Both the position numbers and the translations under genes were made by a program. From Arenicellales bacterium (GTDB lineage Bacteria > Pseudomonadota > Gammaproteobacteria > BMS3Bbin11): 23,737 nt of DNA. The stretch lies in NCBI GenBank assembly GCA_029287965.1, contig JARFQC010000063.1, positions 1-23,737 on the forward strand, in the 5' to 3' direction. How positions within the stretch are numbered: the first letter of the stretch is position 1; each line of letters opens with the position of its first letter. Shown piece by piece: positions 7,764 to 16,217 of this stretch. The notes beneath the pieces were generated by a model, which worked only from the letters and a program-made list of their open reading frames with translations, had not been told where the DNA came from and made no database searches.

Positions 7764-10700
7764 AATATCTCGGTCGCTCTGTGCTCATTGCAATGATATG
7801 TCTGTTGTCAGCTTTGTTGTTTCTCATTGGTACAAGCAGCGGGCTCAGAGCAGGACTGGTGATTGCCGACCGCCTTGCCGGACCGCAGATTCACATTGAC
7901 GCTGAAGTACTGAAAGGCCGATTACTGGGAGGTGGCACACTGCAGAACATTCGTTTTAAAAGTCCAGCACTGACGCTCGGACTGGAAAGAGCAGAAATTG
8001 CCTGGTTACCGGCGCGCTTGCTCAGCGGGGTCCTCGAGATCAAGCATCTGAAACTGTCGGCTGGTCAACTTGCCATACATAAAAGTGATACTGACGATAC
8101 TCAGGACAAGCAATCCGCAAACTGGCTGCCGAACGTCAACATCAACAATGCGGACATTGATTCATTGCAGATAGCGTTTGACGAACAGTCACTACAAATT
8201 GAACGCTTCAATGCTGCCGCATCACTGCTGGCAGGTCAGCTTGAAATATCACGTGCCAGGCTGACAATGCCGGGCCTTACCGCAAAGGCGAGTGGCAAAG
8301 CAGATTTGCAAAATCTCTTCATCACAGGCATGCAATTGGAGTGGGGCTGGCAAACGGCTGAATTGGTAAATCCAGTCAGTGGTACTGCAACGATACAGGG
8401 TGATGCGGACAAGTTGGTATTAGCCGCGACGCTCTCCAGCCCAACACAGACAATATTGAACATGGAACTGACCAATATTAGTGACATGCCCAGTTGGCGT
8501 GCAGAGATCATGGTCGCGCAAATGAATCTGCAGCAGGACCTGATGGCCTCACTACCCGACGTGGATCTTGGACTGAAAGGATCCACTACGGGTAACGCGA
8601 AGGATGCGAAACTTAATGCAACGGGCAACATAATCTTCGATGGCGTTACGCATCCGTGGCAGCTTGATGCTGCTATTCCGTTGAACGGCGACTCCTTACC
8701 TACGTTAAATCTCGTTTCAGGACAGGCGCAGGCACTCATTGAGCCTGACGAGATAAACAGCAAACAGGCAAACGTGCTGCTGGACATACCTGAATTCGCC
8801 GAGTTGTGGCCTGGCCTGGCAGGTCAGTTCAATGCGGAGCTGACTACGACAAGCAGGCTCCCTGGTGATCAAATCGATGCTGTCGTTCGAAAACTTTCAT
8901 TCAATCATGAGTTGCTGGGTGCCTGGCATACCAGAGCTGAAAGTACGCTAGGTATTGCCGATGGTGGGGGCAGGCTGACCGGCCTTTGCCTACAGCAAAA
9001 TGACGCCACCCTATGCTCTGACCTGACATGGCAGGGCAGCCGAATTGATGCCAGTCTGGATATAGAATCGCTACAGCTTCAAACCGTCCCGCTACTGGCG
9101 AAGTTCGATGAGTATCAATTTAGTGGCTTGCTAGCTGGCAATTTACGTACTGCCCTGGACAACACGCGTGTAGAACAGTTGGATGCTAACCTGAAAGTGT
9201 CCGAGGGATTGTTGTCGCACCACCTGGAATCAGGTCAGAGCACCACGATGAAGTTCCGCTCGGCAGCACTGCACGGCAAAGAACAGTCTGGTCAACTGCA
9301 TCTGCAAGCAAGCCTTATCGATGACTTTGGTGCTAGCCTGAATGCCAGCCTGAAGATACCCGTCGACCTGGAAACGATATTGTTGCCTGAAATGCCGCTG
9401 CAAGGGCAATTGACCGCCGACCTCCAGCAACTCGACAGCATCGGTGTCTTTGTGCCTGAGCTTAGTTTACCGGCGGGCAATCTTACCGCTGCCATTCAGC
9501 TTGCGGGGACCATGCGGGCACCGCGCTTTAATGGTGAGGCTGAACTGCAGGTGCCGGTATTCAAAGCTGGTGAGACAGCGATGACGTTCCGGCAGACGAA
9601 GCTGACCATGGAGTTGGAGAATGAGAAAATCAGCCTTACTGGTCAGAGTCTACTTGCAGATAATCCCCTTAGACTGAACGGCCGGGGACAGATAGTAAGC
9701 ATCGATGACTGGAATGCCAGCGTACAGCTTTCGACACAGGGCATACCCGTTTCCGCTATTCCATTGCTCAGTCAACAGGAGGACATAACTCTTGCAGGCT
9801 TGTTACGTCTGGACCTCGAGCTCGCCCTGAACAACACCTTGACTATAGATCATCTCGATGGCGAGCTCAGACTCAATGACGGAGTGATTCGTCGCAGTTT
9901 TTTTGATGGCGACATGGAACAGGTTGAGATACGCGATCTTCGTATTGTCTCTGTGAAAAAACAGGATACGTTGAGTTTTGAAGGTCATTTGCTTGATAAG
10001 CATGACGGCAAGCTTTCGATAGAGATGGCACTACCGGCACACCTTCCCAGCCTGGCCGAGCCTGACTTGCCTATGCGCGGCAAATTCTCTGCCAGTTTTC
10101 CGCACCTGGATGCCTTTGTCATATTTCTCGATGATGTCACTTTACCGCAGGGTACCTTCATGGCGGAATTCGACCTCGCTGGTACCCGCACCGCCCCATT
10201 GCTAAGGGGGAGTGCTGCTCTGCAGGTGCCGCGACTGGACCTGGCTGAACCCGCCATCAGTTTTGATGATACGCGACTCAATCTTGAGTTTGCCAACAAT
10301 ACGGTGACTGCAAAAGGTGGCAGCCATATAAGTGGTCGCCAGCTTATGCTTGAAGGCAATGCCGAGTTCATTGATATCGATGCCTGGGAAGCAAACATCG
10401 AACTAGCGGGTAGTTCCATCAGGCTGGAAGATATCTTTGGCTCCAGCCTGCAAACCAGCCCTGAACTCAGCCTTGCCATCACACCAGGTGAATTGAGGCT
10501 AGCTGGTGACATTGAGCTCGAGTCCAGTGAAATATTCATCCCTGATATCTCTTCGACGGTAAGACCATCCAGCGATGTAAACATCGTCAGCGCAGAAGCT
10601 CCTGTTCCTCCCTGGCGTATAGCGACGGACCTTAACCTGCGTCTGAGTGGGAATAACCGACTGCGAGTAGCAGGCTTTAACGGGCTGCTGGGCGGTAATG

Positions 10701-11314
10701 TGCGAATACGCAGTGAGACAGGGAGGCTCACATCCGGTGAAGGTGCACTGACTGTCAAGCAGGGAGAATATCGTGCTTTCGGTGCTACAGTACCGATACG
10801 TCGTGGCCGGCTGGAATTCATTGGTGGGGAACTGGACGACCCAGCAATTCAGATTCAGAGTCGTCGTCGTGTAGAGCAACGCGAAGTTGGTTTTGACGTA
10901 AGCGGTACACTACAGTCTCCTGTTGTTACTCTAGTATCCAATCCGGCAATGGACCAGTCCGAGATACTCTCCTGGTTACTCTATGGTCGTGCTTCAGGCG
11001 TTACAAATGGGGCATCAACCGCATTGTTGGCCGGTTCGATTAACCAGCTACTGGGCAGAGAAGAGGAAGAGTCTTTTATGCAGCGAATGTTCAACCGTAT
11101 GGGTTTGACAGGCGTTGGTGTTGAGGCCGACCTGACCGGTGGACTCCGTGTTAGCAAACAGCTCAGTCCCAGATTATTCGTCAAGACCGAGGTGGATGTG
11201 TGGGAGCAAACCAATCGCCTGATCCTGCGATATCTGCTAAACGAACATTGGGCGCTGGAAGGCATTGGCGGTGACGAAGGCGGCGGTGATATTCTCTATG
11301 AACGGGAAAACTGA
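7760..11314 (+). CDS. tamB: TamB, inner-membrane-anchored bridge protein of the translocation and assembly module
   Basis: A 1184-aa protein (E. coli TamB is 1259). The ATG at 7760 overlaps the tamA stop as ATGA; an earlier in-frame start at 7727 would only extend into tamA. One N-terminal membrane anchor spans about residues 8-29. Then come long repetitive amphipathic beta strands of the AsmA/TamB (bridge-like) superfamily, predicted to form a periplasm-spanning groove. The C-terminal DUF490 domain is clear: the ILSWLLYGRASG motif near residue 1071, then LGREEEESFMQRMFNRMG, and the ending RYLLNEHWALEGIGGDEGG. This end contacts TamA. Two neighbouring segments are tandem copies of one another, listed separately. 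tamA and tamB clearly form one transcription unit. No obvious terminator follows. Confidence 0.95.
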   Translation: MKYLGRSVLIAMICLLSALLFLIGTSSGLRAGLVIADRLAGPQIHIDAEVLKGRLLGGGTLQNIRFKSPALTLGLERAEIAWLPARLLSGVLEIKHLKLSAGQLAIHKSDTDDTQDKQSANWLPNVNINNADIDSLQIAFDEQSLQIERFNAAASLLAGQLEISRARLTMPGLTAKASGKADLQNLFITGMQLEWGWQTAELVNPVSGTATIQGDADKLVLAATLSSPTQTILNMELTNISDMPSWRAEIMVAQMNLQQDLMASLPDVDLGLKGSTTGNAKDAKLNATGNIIFDGVTHPWQLDAAIPLNGDSLPTLNLVSGQAQALIEPDEINSKQANVLLDIPEFAELWPGLAGQFNAELTTTSRLPGDQIDAVVRKLSFNHELLGAWHTRAESTLGIADGGGRLTGLCLQQNDATLCSDLTWQGSRIDASLDIESLQLQTVPLLAKFDEYQFSGLLAGNLRTALDNTRVEQLDANLKVSEGLLSHHLESGQSTTMKFRSAALHGKEQSGQLHLQASLIDDFGASLNASLKIPVDLETILLPEMPLQGQLTADLQQLDSIGVFVPELSLPAGNLTAAIQLAGTMRAPRFNGEAELQVPVFKAGETAMTFRQTKLTMELENEKISLTGQSLLADNPLRLNGRGQIVSIDDWNASVQLSTQGIPVSAIPLLSQQEDITLAGLLRLDLELALNNTLTIDHLDGELRLNDGVIRRSFFDGDMEQVEIRDLRIVSVKKQDTLSFEGHLLDKHDGKLSIEMALPAHLPSLAEPDLPMRGKFSASFPHLDAFVIFLDDVTLPQGTFMAEFDLAGTRTAPLLRGSAALQVPRLDLAEPAISFDDTRLNLEFANNTVTAKGGSHISGRQLMLEGNAEFIDIDAWEANIELAGSSIRLEDIFGSSLQTSPELSLAITPGELRLAGDIELESSEIFIPDISSTVRPSSDVNIVSAEAPVPPWRIATDLNLRLSGNNRLRVAGFNGLLGGNVRIRSETGRLTSGEGALTVKQGEYRAFGATVPIRRGRLEFIGGELDDPAIQIQSRRRVEQREVGFDVSGTLQSPVVTLVSNPAMDQSEILSWLLYGRASGVTNGASTALLAGSINQLLGREEEESFMQRMFNRMGLTGVGVEADLTGGLRVSKQLSPRLFVKTEVDVWEQTNRLILRYLLNEHWALEGIGGDEGGGDILYEREN
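9119..10430 (+). repeat. Tandem protein-level duplication inside TamB, period about 225 residues
   Basis: Residues about 454-677 and 678-889 of TamB align almost without gaps. Landmark pairs: GLLAGNLRTALDN with GLLRLDLELALNN (Gly456 and Gly680); LPAGNLTAAIQLAGTMRAP with LPQGTFMAEFDLAGTRTAP (Leu581 and Leu806); GEAELQVP with GSAALQVP; DDWNASVQL with DAWEANIEL (Trp651 and Trp876). The offsets are 224, 225 and 225 residues. The DNA copies have diverged, so the duplication is old. Confidence 0.8.
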
Positions 11315-11598
11315 GGCTGTGCCAGACAGGAGCCAACTTTAATGACATAGGTGATCGTTCCCGTCTAAGGATGCATCAGGGGTAGATAAGTTTAGATTTA
11401 AGTTTTCTAAAGCGGAGATGCAATATTCGACCTCTATCTTATGGGCCAGTTCTGGCTTTTTGCTGACCTCCAGGCTGCCAATGCTGGACGTCTGCTGATG
11501 ACCCAATGCAGTCGTGAGCATATGGTTATATGATCGGAGGATGTTTCATATATCTTGCTAGCAGAACGGCAGGAACATACAGCGGATGTTCAACAAAT
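11315..11598. other. Intergenic stretch after tamB
   Basis: About 280 bases with no supported gene in either direction and no clear tamB terminator. The base composition becomes A/T-rich from here to about 12.6 kb. Confidence 0.4.
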
Positions 11599-11630
11599 GG
11601 AAATAATAATCCCAGTCTTGCGACTGGGAT
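11599..11630 (-). terminator. Probable terminator of the 74-aa secreted-protein gene
   Basis: Perfect 9-base stem ATCCCAGTC (11609-11617) and GACTGGGAT (11622-11630) with a TTGC loop. Read on the minus strand it is followed by ATTATTATTT, a broken U-rich tail. It lies 60 bases after the stop of the minus-strand gene at 11690. On the plus strand no T run follows, so it serves the minus strand better. Confidence 0.55.
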
Positions 11631-11689
11631 CTATTAGATCATTATTGATAATGATGTCTTCGTATTAATGAAATTATAAAAAGTTATGA

Positions 11690-11914
11690 TCAGTCTTCGT
11701 CATCACAAAATACAATAACTGAAAGATCACAAGCATAAACCTGAACCCCAGCCTGATTCGGGGCTGGTATCAACTCGCATTTTTGGAGATCCAGGCCGGG
11801 AGGTACCTGGTATATACATCCCTCACCGATAATTGGATTTGCGTCACGTACTTTGCCACCCGCCGCCATAGCTATACTGCTCACAAATAGCAGTATTAAG
11901 AGTATATATCTCAT
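11690..11914 (-). CDS. Small exported protein with four cysteines, unknown function
   Basis: A 74-aa protein. The start at 11914 is set by a near-perfect AAGGAGG six bases before the ATG; a longer frame to 12025 has no such site. Residues 1-18 are a signal peptide (MRYILLILLFVSSIAMA). The mature protein has exactly four cysteines at 33, 46, 62 and 70 (GEGC, LQKCEL, YACDL, VFCDDED), which could make two disulfides in the periplasm, and an acidic end DDED. It lies in A/T-rich DNA between tamB and the AsmA-family gene, alone on its strand, with a probable terminator downstream. I do not recognise the family. Confidence 0.7.
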   Translation of the reverse strand: MRYILLILLFVSSIAMAAGGKVRDANPIIGEGCIYQVPPGLDLQKCELIPAPNQAGVQVYACDLSVIVFCDDED

Positions 11915-12258
11915 CTTCCACCTCCTTATTAAACAATGCGCTATGTAATAAACATTACTCCTCTTCATGTATTGAATAACTGATAATTCACAATTTGATA
12001 TCAATCGGGTGTTTGTTCCGGCCATTTGCTGCCGTCCAAGTAGTCAGAGAAAATACCCTAGCGAGGTAGTCGTCTATCGACCCGGTGTGGTCACTACAAT
12101 TCAGTTCTCAGGCGGCTGATTTTTTGTCGCTCTTATTAGCTTGTGAAGGTTTTTCTACAATAATTGACATTTATCGCAGACATGAGTGGTCGGTAGTTAT
12201 AGCATTAATCAGCGAATACTTATTCAATAAAAGTCCAACTCCAACAAAGGAGAGGAAA

Positions 12259-12411
12259 ATGTACGATATATTCCTTTTATTGTTGTATTTATTCTTTGTG
12301 TTCTTCCCGATAGTCCTCTTTCTACTCATTCTAGATATGGTGTCATCATTCATTAAAAAGATAAAAGAGGAAGAAAATATCGCTAAATTTAATGATGGAT
12401 TCTTCCATTAA
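12259..12411 (+). CDS. 50-aa membrane protein, unknown function
   Basis: The ATG at 12259 is preceded by AAAGGAGAGGAAA, a strong ribosome site, which fixes the start; an in-frame extension to 12085 looks spurious. Residues 3-26 are almost wholly hydrophobic (IFLLLLYLFFVFFPIVLFLL), one long membrane segment with a central Pro. A charged tail follows (KKIKEEENIAKFND). The DNA is strongly A/T-rich. Single-span peptides of this kind occur as toxins of type I systems and as regulators of membrane complexes; nothing here distinguishes these. No antisense RNA gene could be recognised. Confidence 0.6.
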   Translation: MYDIFLLLLYLFFVFFPIVLFLLILDMVSSFIKKIKEEENIAKFNDGFFH

Positions 12412-12418
12412 AATTTAG
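12384..12418 (+). other. A/T-rich hairpin over the stop codon of the 50-aa gene
   Basis: TAAATTTAATG and CATTAAAATTTA can pair with one bulged base around the sequence ATGGATTCTTC, so the stem spans the end of the gene and its stop. It lacks G/C and a clear U run, so it is a weak terminator candidate at best. Confidence 0.3.
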
Positions 12419-12680
12419 ATTCATCTCACTATCTCCTCAGTGGAATCAGCCTGACAACCTCCTTTGTTGGGTCATTTCCCCCGCAAATCGTTCGTGGCTG
12501 TGGGAATTATTTATTTTGAACATTAATACCCGTTAGTGGCCGGAAGCAGTCGCTCAAGATTGTCAAAAACGTAGGGCTTTGGCGAGATATGACGTGACTC
12601 AACGAGAAACTACGGAAAGTTGAGAGGGCAGGCCATCCGTAAGTTATTGATTTATAGATACCCTAAATTTCTCGGTAATC

Positions 12681-12725
12681 CTACGAACCAGGCGGCCAGA
12701 CGTTCGAATCGTCTCGGGCGCGCCA
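12681..12725 (+). other. 3' half of a tRNA-Arg(ACG): attachment-site-like remnant
   Basis: The segment reads as anticodon loop CTACGAA (12681-12687, anticodon ACG), 3' anticodon-stem strand CCAGG, variable loop, T stem AGACG (12698-12702), loop TTCGAAT, T stem CGTCT (12710-12714), acceptor strand CGGGCGC, discriminator G and encoded CCA (12723-12725). The base pairs of the T arm are perfect. The 5' side is absent: bases 12676-12680 (TAATC) cannot pair with CCAGG, and no D arm or GCGCCCG acceptor strand precedes. Integrases that target tRNA genes leave exactly such 3' halves as att copies. No second copy or integrase is in this window. Confidence 0.75.
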
Positions 12726-13181
12726 TACACACAGTAGATGTAACAAGCGGTTATCGACTCTAGCGGTAGCAGCTTTTTATTGTCTGCAGGTATCAAACCG
12801 CAGATTTCTAGCAGACTCATCGATTTGGCCAATGATTTCTGAAGCCAGAGTGCGTTCTGCCTACAAATAAGAGAGTAGTTGGATACCATGCCTCGAATCA
12901 GGCTTGAATAGTCTGGCCACACGACCCGCGAAGAGCCCGCAGCTACAAGAAAAAGGCATGATAAAGATGTCCGTTTTCCTTATTTCCATATACATTGAAA
13001 CCACACCGGTTTGTCCTCTCTTCAGGGATATGCAAGCGTATATACTGATATTCCCATACCAATCCAGCTTTCTGTTTCGTGTTCACGACTACTAGACTGT
13101 AGATGGGATATCCCGTCGAATGTGTAATAATCTGTTGCACAACAAGTTTCGGTTAAACCACCAAAGTCCGGATATATGACA
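12726..13181. other. Intergenic stretch before the AsmA-family gene
   Basis: About 450 bases without a gene I can support. Short open frames on both strands lack good ribosome sites or read through the tRNA remnant. A palindrome GGGATATCCC lies at 13103-13112, about 70 bases before the AsmA-family start, and might be regulatory. The region should include that gene's promoter, but I could not identify it with confidence. Confidence 0.4.
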
Positions 13182-15863
13182 ATGAAAACACTGTTTAAAT
13201 TTATCGGCTATCTCATCTCAGTCGTGATCACCTTGCTGGTGGTTGCCGTCGTCATCCTCAAACTCATACCAGATGATCAGTACAGCGACTGGATCACTAC
13301 CGCAGCAGAATCTGCCACCGGTCGCGATGTCTCGATCGAGGCACTGGAACTGGATTTCGGCACAGCCTTGCGTGTCAGGGCAGACAAACTGCGCATCGCA
13401 AACGCCGATTGGGCTGGAAAAGACGACATGTTGAATGTCGACCGGCTGGAAGCAGACTTCGGCTTGCTGTCTCTGCTTGAAGGTAAAGCAGACATACGCG
13501 CGGTGGTGGAACGTGCGGATGTACGAGTTGAAAACGATGCCGAGGGTAATAGTAACTGGGCCATGGGCGCTGGAAAGGCTGAACCGGCGACAGAAGAGCC
13601 GGATGAGGGACAGTCAGAGGACTTCCAGGGGCTGCCTATCCACCCCTATATTCGTGAAATTCGTATTGATGACTTCAGGCTGACGCAAGTGGCAGGGCCT
13701 GATGCGGAACCCAAAGTCAGCCATCTCAAGCAACTGCTCATCGAAACACCTGAGCAGGACACAACGCTGTCACTGGCCGCAGACCTTGACGGTCGCCCGA
13801 TAACATTGACCGGCAACCTTGGCGACATGGAGAAGTTCCTGAACAAGTCCAGCGAACCGCTTCAGTTATCAGGTGACATTAATGGTAATCAGCTCGAGGT
13901 ATCCGGGAACTGGGGGCCGTTGTTTCCGGCACAGGTGATGCAGATAGATGTGGCATTGAACATACCGGCCACAGCTAGTCTGGCAAAGCTGGTCGGCCTC
14001 GAGATCGAGGAATTCGAGGACATCAATATCACCGGTAAAATTGTTGGCGATGGCAAGACCCTCGCACTGGACCCGCTGGTTATCAACCTCGACGATCCAA
14101 CGGCCAAGCTTTCCGTGACCGGATCAATTGCCGATCTGAAAAATATGACTGGCATCAACATCACTACCGATGCCAATACAGAATCACTGAAAACACTCCT
14201 GCGCCAGCTGGGCATAGAACTGGCCACCGAATTGCCTCCCGAAATAGAGCTGAGTGCTGACGTAAAGGGAGGACTTGAGGAACTGGCCTTGAGTGAACTC
14301 GTCGTGATTGCCAGGGATGAGGGCATGGAAATCAAGGCCACCACGACCATCGGCGACCTTTTGAATGTCAACAAGATCAACCTGAACGTGACGGGCAATG
14401 TCGATTCGCTATCAAGCTTGTCCAAATATGCACAGACTGAATTGCCTGATACCGATCCGCTCATACTGACTGCATCGTTAGCAGAGGATGAATCTGCACC
14501 CCTGGCGTTTAAATTGCATGCGGAAACCGGTGGCGTCAACGTGGACGTGAACAGTGTCCTCGAGAGCCTGGCCGTTCCCGAGAGTCTCGACCTGGGTGTT
14601 TCGGTCACAGCAGCCAGTATGGCCAACTTCAACAAGCTTGCTCAGGTCGAGTTCCATGATCTTGGTCCGCTTGATCTCAATGCGAATTTAAAGTTGGCTA
14701 AAGGCGATGTCGCCATCAATGACCTGGTATTGAAGCTCAAGGACCAGACAGCGAAAGGCAACCTGGCGCTCAAGCTGCCTGAATCAGAGAAACAGCCCAC
14801 CGCTATCAGTGGCAAGGTGAATATCGACTATCTGAACCTGAACCACCTGCTGCCCATGGCAGAAGAAGAGCCCGCCGAAGAGGAAGCAGCGCCTCCGGCA
14901 GCAGCTGAAGCGCCCGCAGCCGAGAGCAGCCCTGAGGTGGAGTCTGAACGCCTGTTCTCCAGCGAACCGTTCCTGCGCGAGCAGTTGCAAGCCTACGATG
15001 TCGATCTCAAGTTGAATGCCGACAAGTTCGAGTTTGGCGAGGCCGTTATGAATAACGTACAGCTAGCGGTCTTGCTTAAGGAAGGACTGCTCGACATCGA
15101 GCCGATCAAGGCAACGGGCAGCACCGGTAACATTAATGGCGTCGTGCGTATCGATGGCCGCAAGGAGACACCCGATCTCGACGTAGATCTTTCCATTCTC
15201 CAGATGCCGATGCCGAACCTGGGCGGTGCACTGGATTTCGATGTAAACCTGGATGGGAAAGGCGATTCGGTTGCCGCTTTGATGGGTAGCCTTAACGGCC
15301 AGATGCTGCTGGTAGTTAGAGATGGCAAGCTAGAGGGCAGAATGGTCAAGAAATTTGGTTCCGGGCTGCTCTCTTTCTCGGAAGACAAGGATTACACGAT
15401 ACTGGAATGCGCAATCCTGCGTGTTGATATCAAGGATGGTCTGGCCAATTTTGATGACAAACTGGCGGCCCAGCTGACTGAAGTCACCTGGAAGGGCGGC
15501 GGTGAAATCAACTTGAAGACTGAAGAGCTCGATGCGGGGATTTCACCCAAGCCGCGGAAAGGCATACCAATCAGCGCGGGTGGCCTTGCCGGCCTTGTTC
15601 ACGTCGGCGGCACCCTGAAGAACCCCAGTGTTCAGCTGGACCCGAAGGATGTAGCTGTGAAGTACGCCAAGTATTCCACCCATGTGGCAACAGGAGGAAT
15701 TACTTACATCGCTGAAAAGATCAAGGACAAGATCGATGCCAACAAGGACGTCTGCGAGATGATCCTTGAAGGTACAGTGTTTGAAGAGGCCGACAAAGCC
15801 AGGGAAAAGGAAGAGAAAGAAGCGGCAAAGGCCAAGGAGCAGGCTGACAACGCTGGCGACTAA
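13182..15863 (+). CDS. AsmA-family envelope protein
   Basis: An 893-aa member of the AsmA family of bridge-like proteins, inner-membrane anchored with a large periplasmic part. I prefer the ATG at 13182 over the one at 13176 because GGA (13170-13172) is 9 bases before it. The membrane anchor covers about residues 5-25. The N-terminal AsmA domain is typical: IPDDQYSDWITTAAESATGRDVSI, then LEADFGLLSLLEGKADIRAV. An Ala/Glu/Pro-rich linker lies at about 560-590 (EEEAAPPAAAEAPAAE). The C-terminal AsmA domain contains LNGQMLLVVRDGKLEG and GLAGLVHVGGTLKNPSVQLDP. The tail is charged (KEEKEAAKAKEQ). Family members affect outer-membrane lipid homeostasis. It is longer than E. coli AsmA (617 aa). A strong terminator follows. 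Confidence 0.9.
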   Translation: MKTLFKFIGYLISVVITLLVVAVVILKLIPDDQYSDWITTAAESATGRDVSIEALELDFGTALRVRADKLRIANADWAGKDDMLNVDRLEADFGLLSLLEGKADIRAVVERADVRVENDAEGNSNWAMGAGKAEPATEEPDEGQSEDFQGLPIHPYIREIRIDDFRLTQVAGPDAEPKVSHLKQLLIETPEQDTTLSLAADLDGRPITLTGNLGDMEKFLNKSSEPLQLSGDINGNQLEVSGNWGPLFPAQVMQIDVALNIPATASLAKLVGLEIEEFEDINITGKIVGDGKTLALDPLVINLDDPTAKLSVTGSIADLKNMTGINITTDANTESLKTLLRQLGIELATELPPEIELSADVKGGLEELALSELVVIARDEGMEIKATTTIGDLLNVNKINLNVTGNVDSLSSLSKYAQTELPDTDPLILTASLAEDESAPLAFKLHAETGGVNVDVNSVLESLAVPESLDLGVSVTAASMANFNKLAQVEFHDLGPLDLNANLKLAKGDVAINDLVLKLKDQTAKGNLALKLPESEKQPTAISGKVNIDYLNLNHLLPMAEEEPAEEEAAPPAAAEAPAAESSPEVESERLFSSEPFLREQLQAYDVDLKLNADKFEFGEAVMNNVQLAVLLKEGLLDIEPIKATGSTGNINGVVRIDGRKETPDLDVDLSILQMPMPNLGGALDFDVNLDGKGDSVAALMGSLNGQMLLVVRDGKLEGRMVKKFGSGLLSFSEDKDYTILECAILRVDIKDGLANFDDKLAAQLTEVTWKGGGEINLKTEELDAGISPKPRKGIPISAGGLAGLVHVGGTLKNPSVQLDPKDVAVKYAKYSTHVATGGITYIAEKIKDKIDANKDVCEMILEGTVFEEADKAREKEEKEAAKAKEQADNAGD

Positions 15864-15887
15864 TCAACGCCTTACCGTCACAAATAG

Positions 15888-15915
15888 AAAATCCGGCACC
15901 TGCCGGATTTTTTTT
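15888..15915 (+). terminator. Rho-independent terminator after the AsmA-family gene
   Basis: AATCCGGCA and TGCCGGATT form a 9-base G/C-rich stem with a minimal loop, directly followed by eight or nine T residues (to 15915). It lies 25 bases after the stop at 15863. This is the clearest terminator in the window. Confidence 0.9.
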
Positions 15916-16097
15916 GCTTACCTGTATGACAACAGGTCCGAAGGCTATGCAGCCTGATTACCTTATGATCGCACCACTGAACCCGGCAAGATCGTGCAAC
16001 ACCACTAAACCGGTGCAGCTGCACTATACATGCTGGACACACAGCAAACCGAAGCGCTGCGCAGTTGAAGGTGACAGACTTGTTCAAGAGGATCATA

Positions 16098-16217
16098 ATG
16101 ATCTGTGACTGCCAGTATCCACGTCAATACAGCGTAGATGTTGCAGTCTGTGGTAGTCGTACAGAAGCAGCAAACTTTATGAACACGTTTTCAGCATTGA
16201 ATGAGGAGGTCGTATGA
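16098..16217 (+). CDS. Possible 39-aa ORF overlapping the DUF1269-type gene
   Basis: An ATG at 16098, with AAGAGG 6-7 bases upstream, opens 39 codons that end in a TGA overlapping the next gene's ATG (ATGA at 16214-16217). The peptide starts MICDCQYPRQYSVDVAVCGS, has cysteines at 3, 5 and 18, and no signal peptide or membrane segment. The overlap suggests translational coupling, but the downstream gene also has its own strong ribosome site inside this frame, so the open frame could be chance. I do not recognise it. The rest of 15916-16097 shows no gene. Confidence 0.35.
   Translation: MICDCQYPRQYSVDVAVCGSRTEAANFMNTFSALNEEVV

Noticed and set aside
9985..10821. A 278-codon minus-strand open frame
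   Set aside because: Antisense shadow of tamB: low-complexity Ser/Arg-rich translation, no ribosome site, while the plus strand carries clear TamB repeats.
12164..12192. Perfect TTGACA -35 box upstream of the 50-aa gene
   Set aside because: No -10-like hexamer lies 15-19 bases downstream, so I do not call a promoter here.
12644..12922. A 92-codon minus-strand open frame ending in a GAPETIRTSGRLVRR-like string
   Set aside because: The string is the reverse complement of a tRNA-Arg 3' end, a known source of false proteins; the rest has no ribosome site or recognisable domain.
12904..13095. A 63-codon plus-strand open frame, with a possible inner start at 12957 after AAAAAGGC
   Set aside because: Weak ribosome site, no signal, domain or conserved-looking pattern; probably chance.
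14857..14945. Ala/Glu/Pro-rich repeat in the AsmA-family gene as a possible tandem repeat locus
   Set aside because: No exact DNA repeat unit is visible; it is a low-complexity protein linker.
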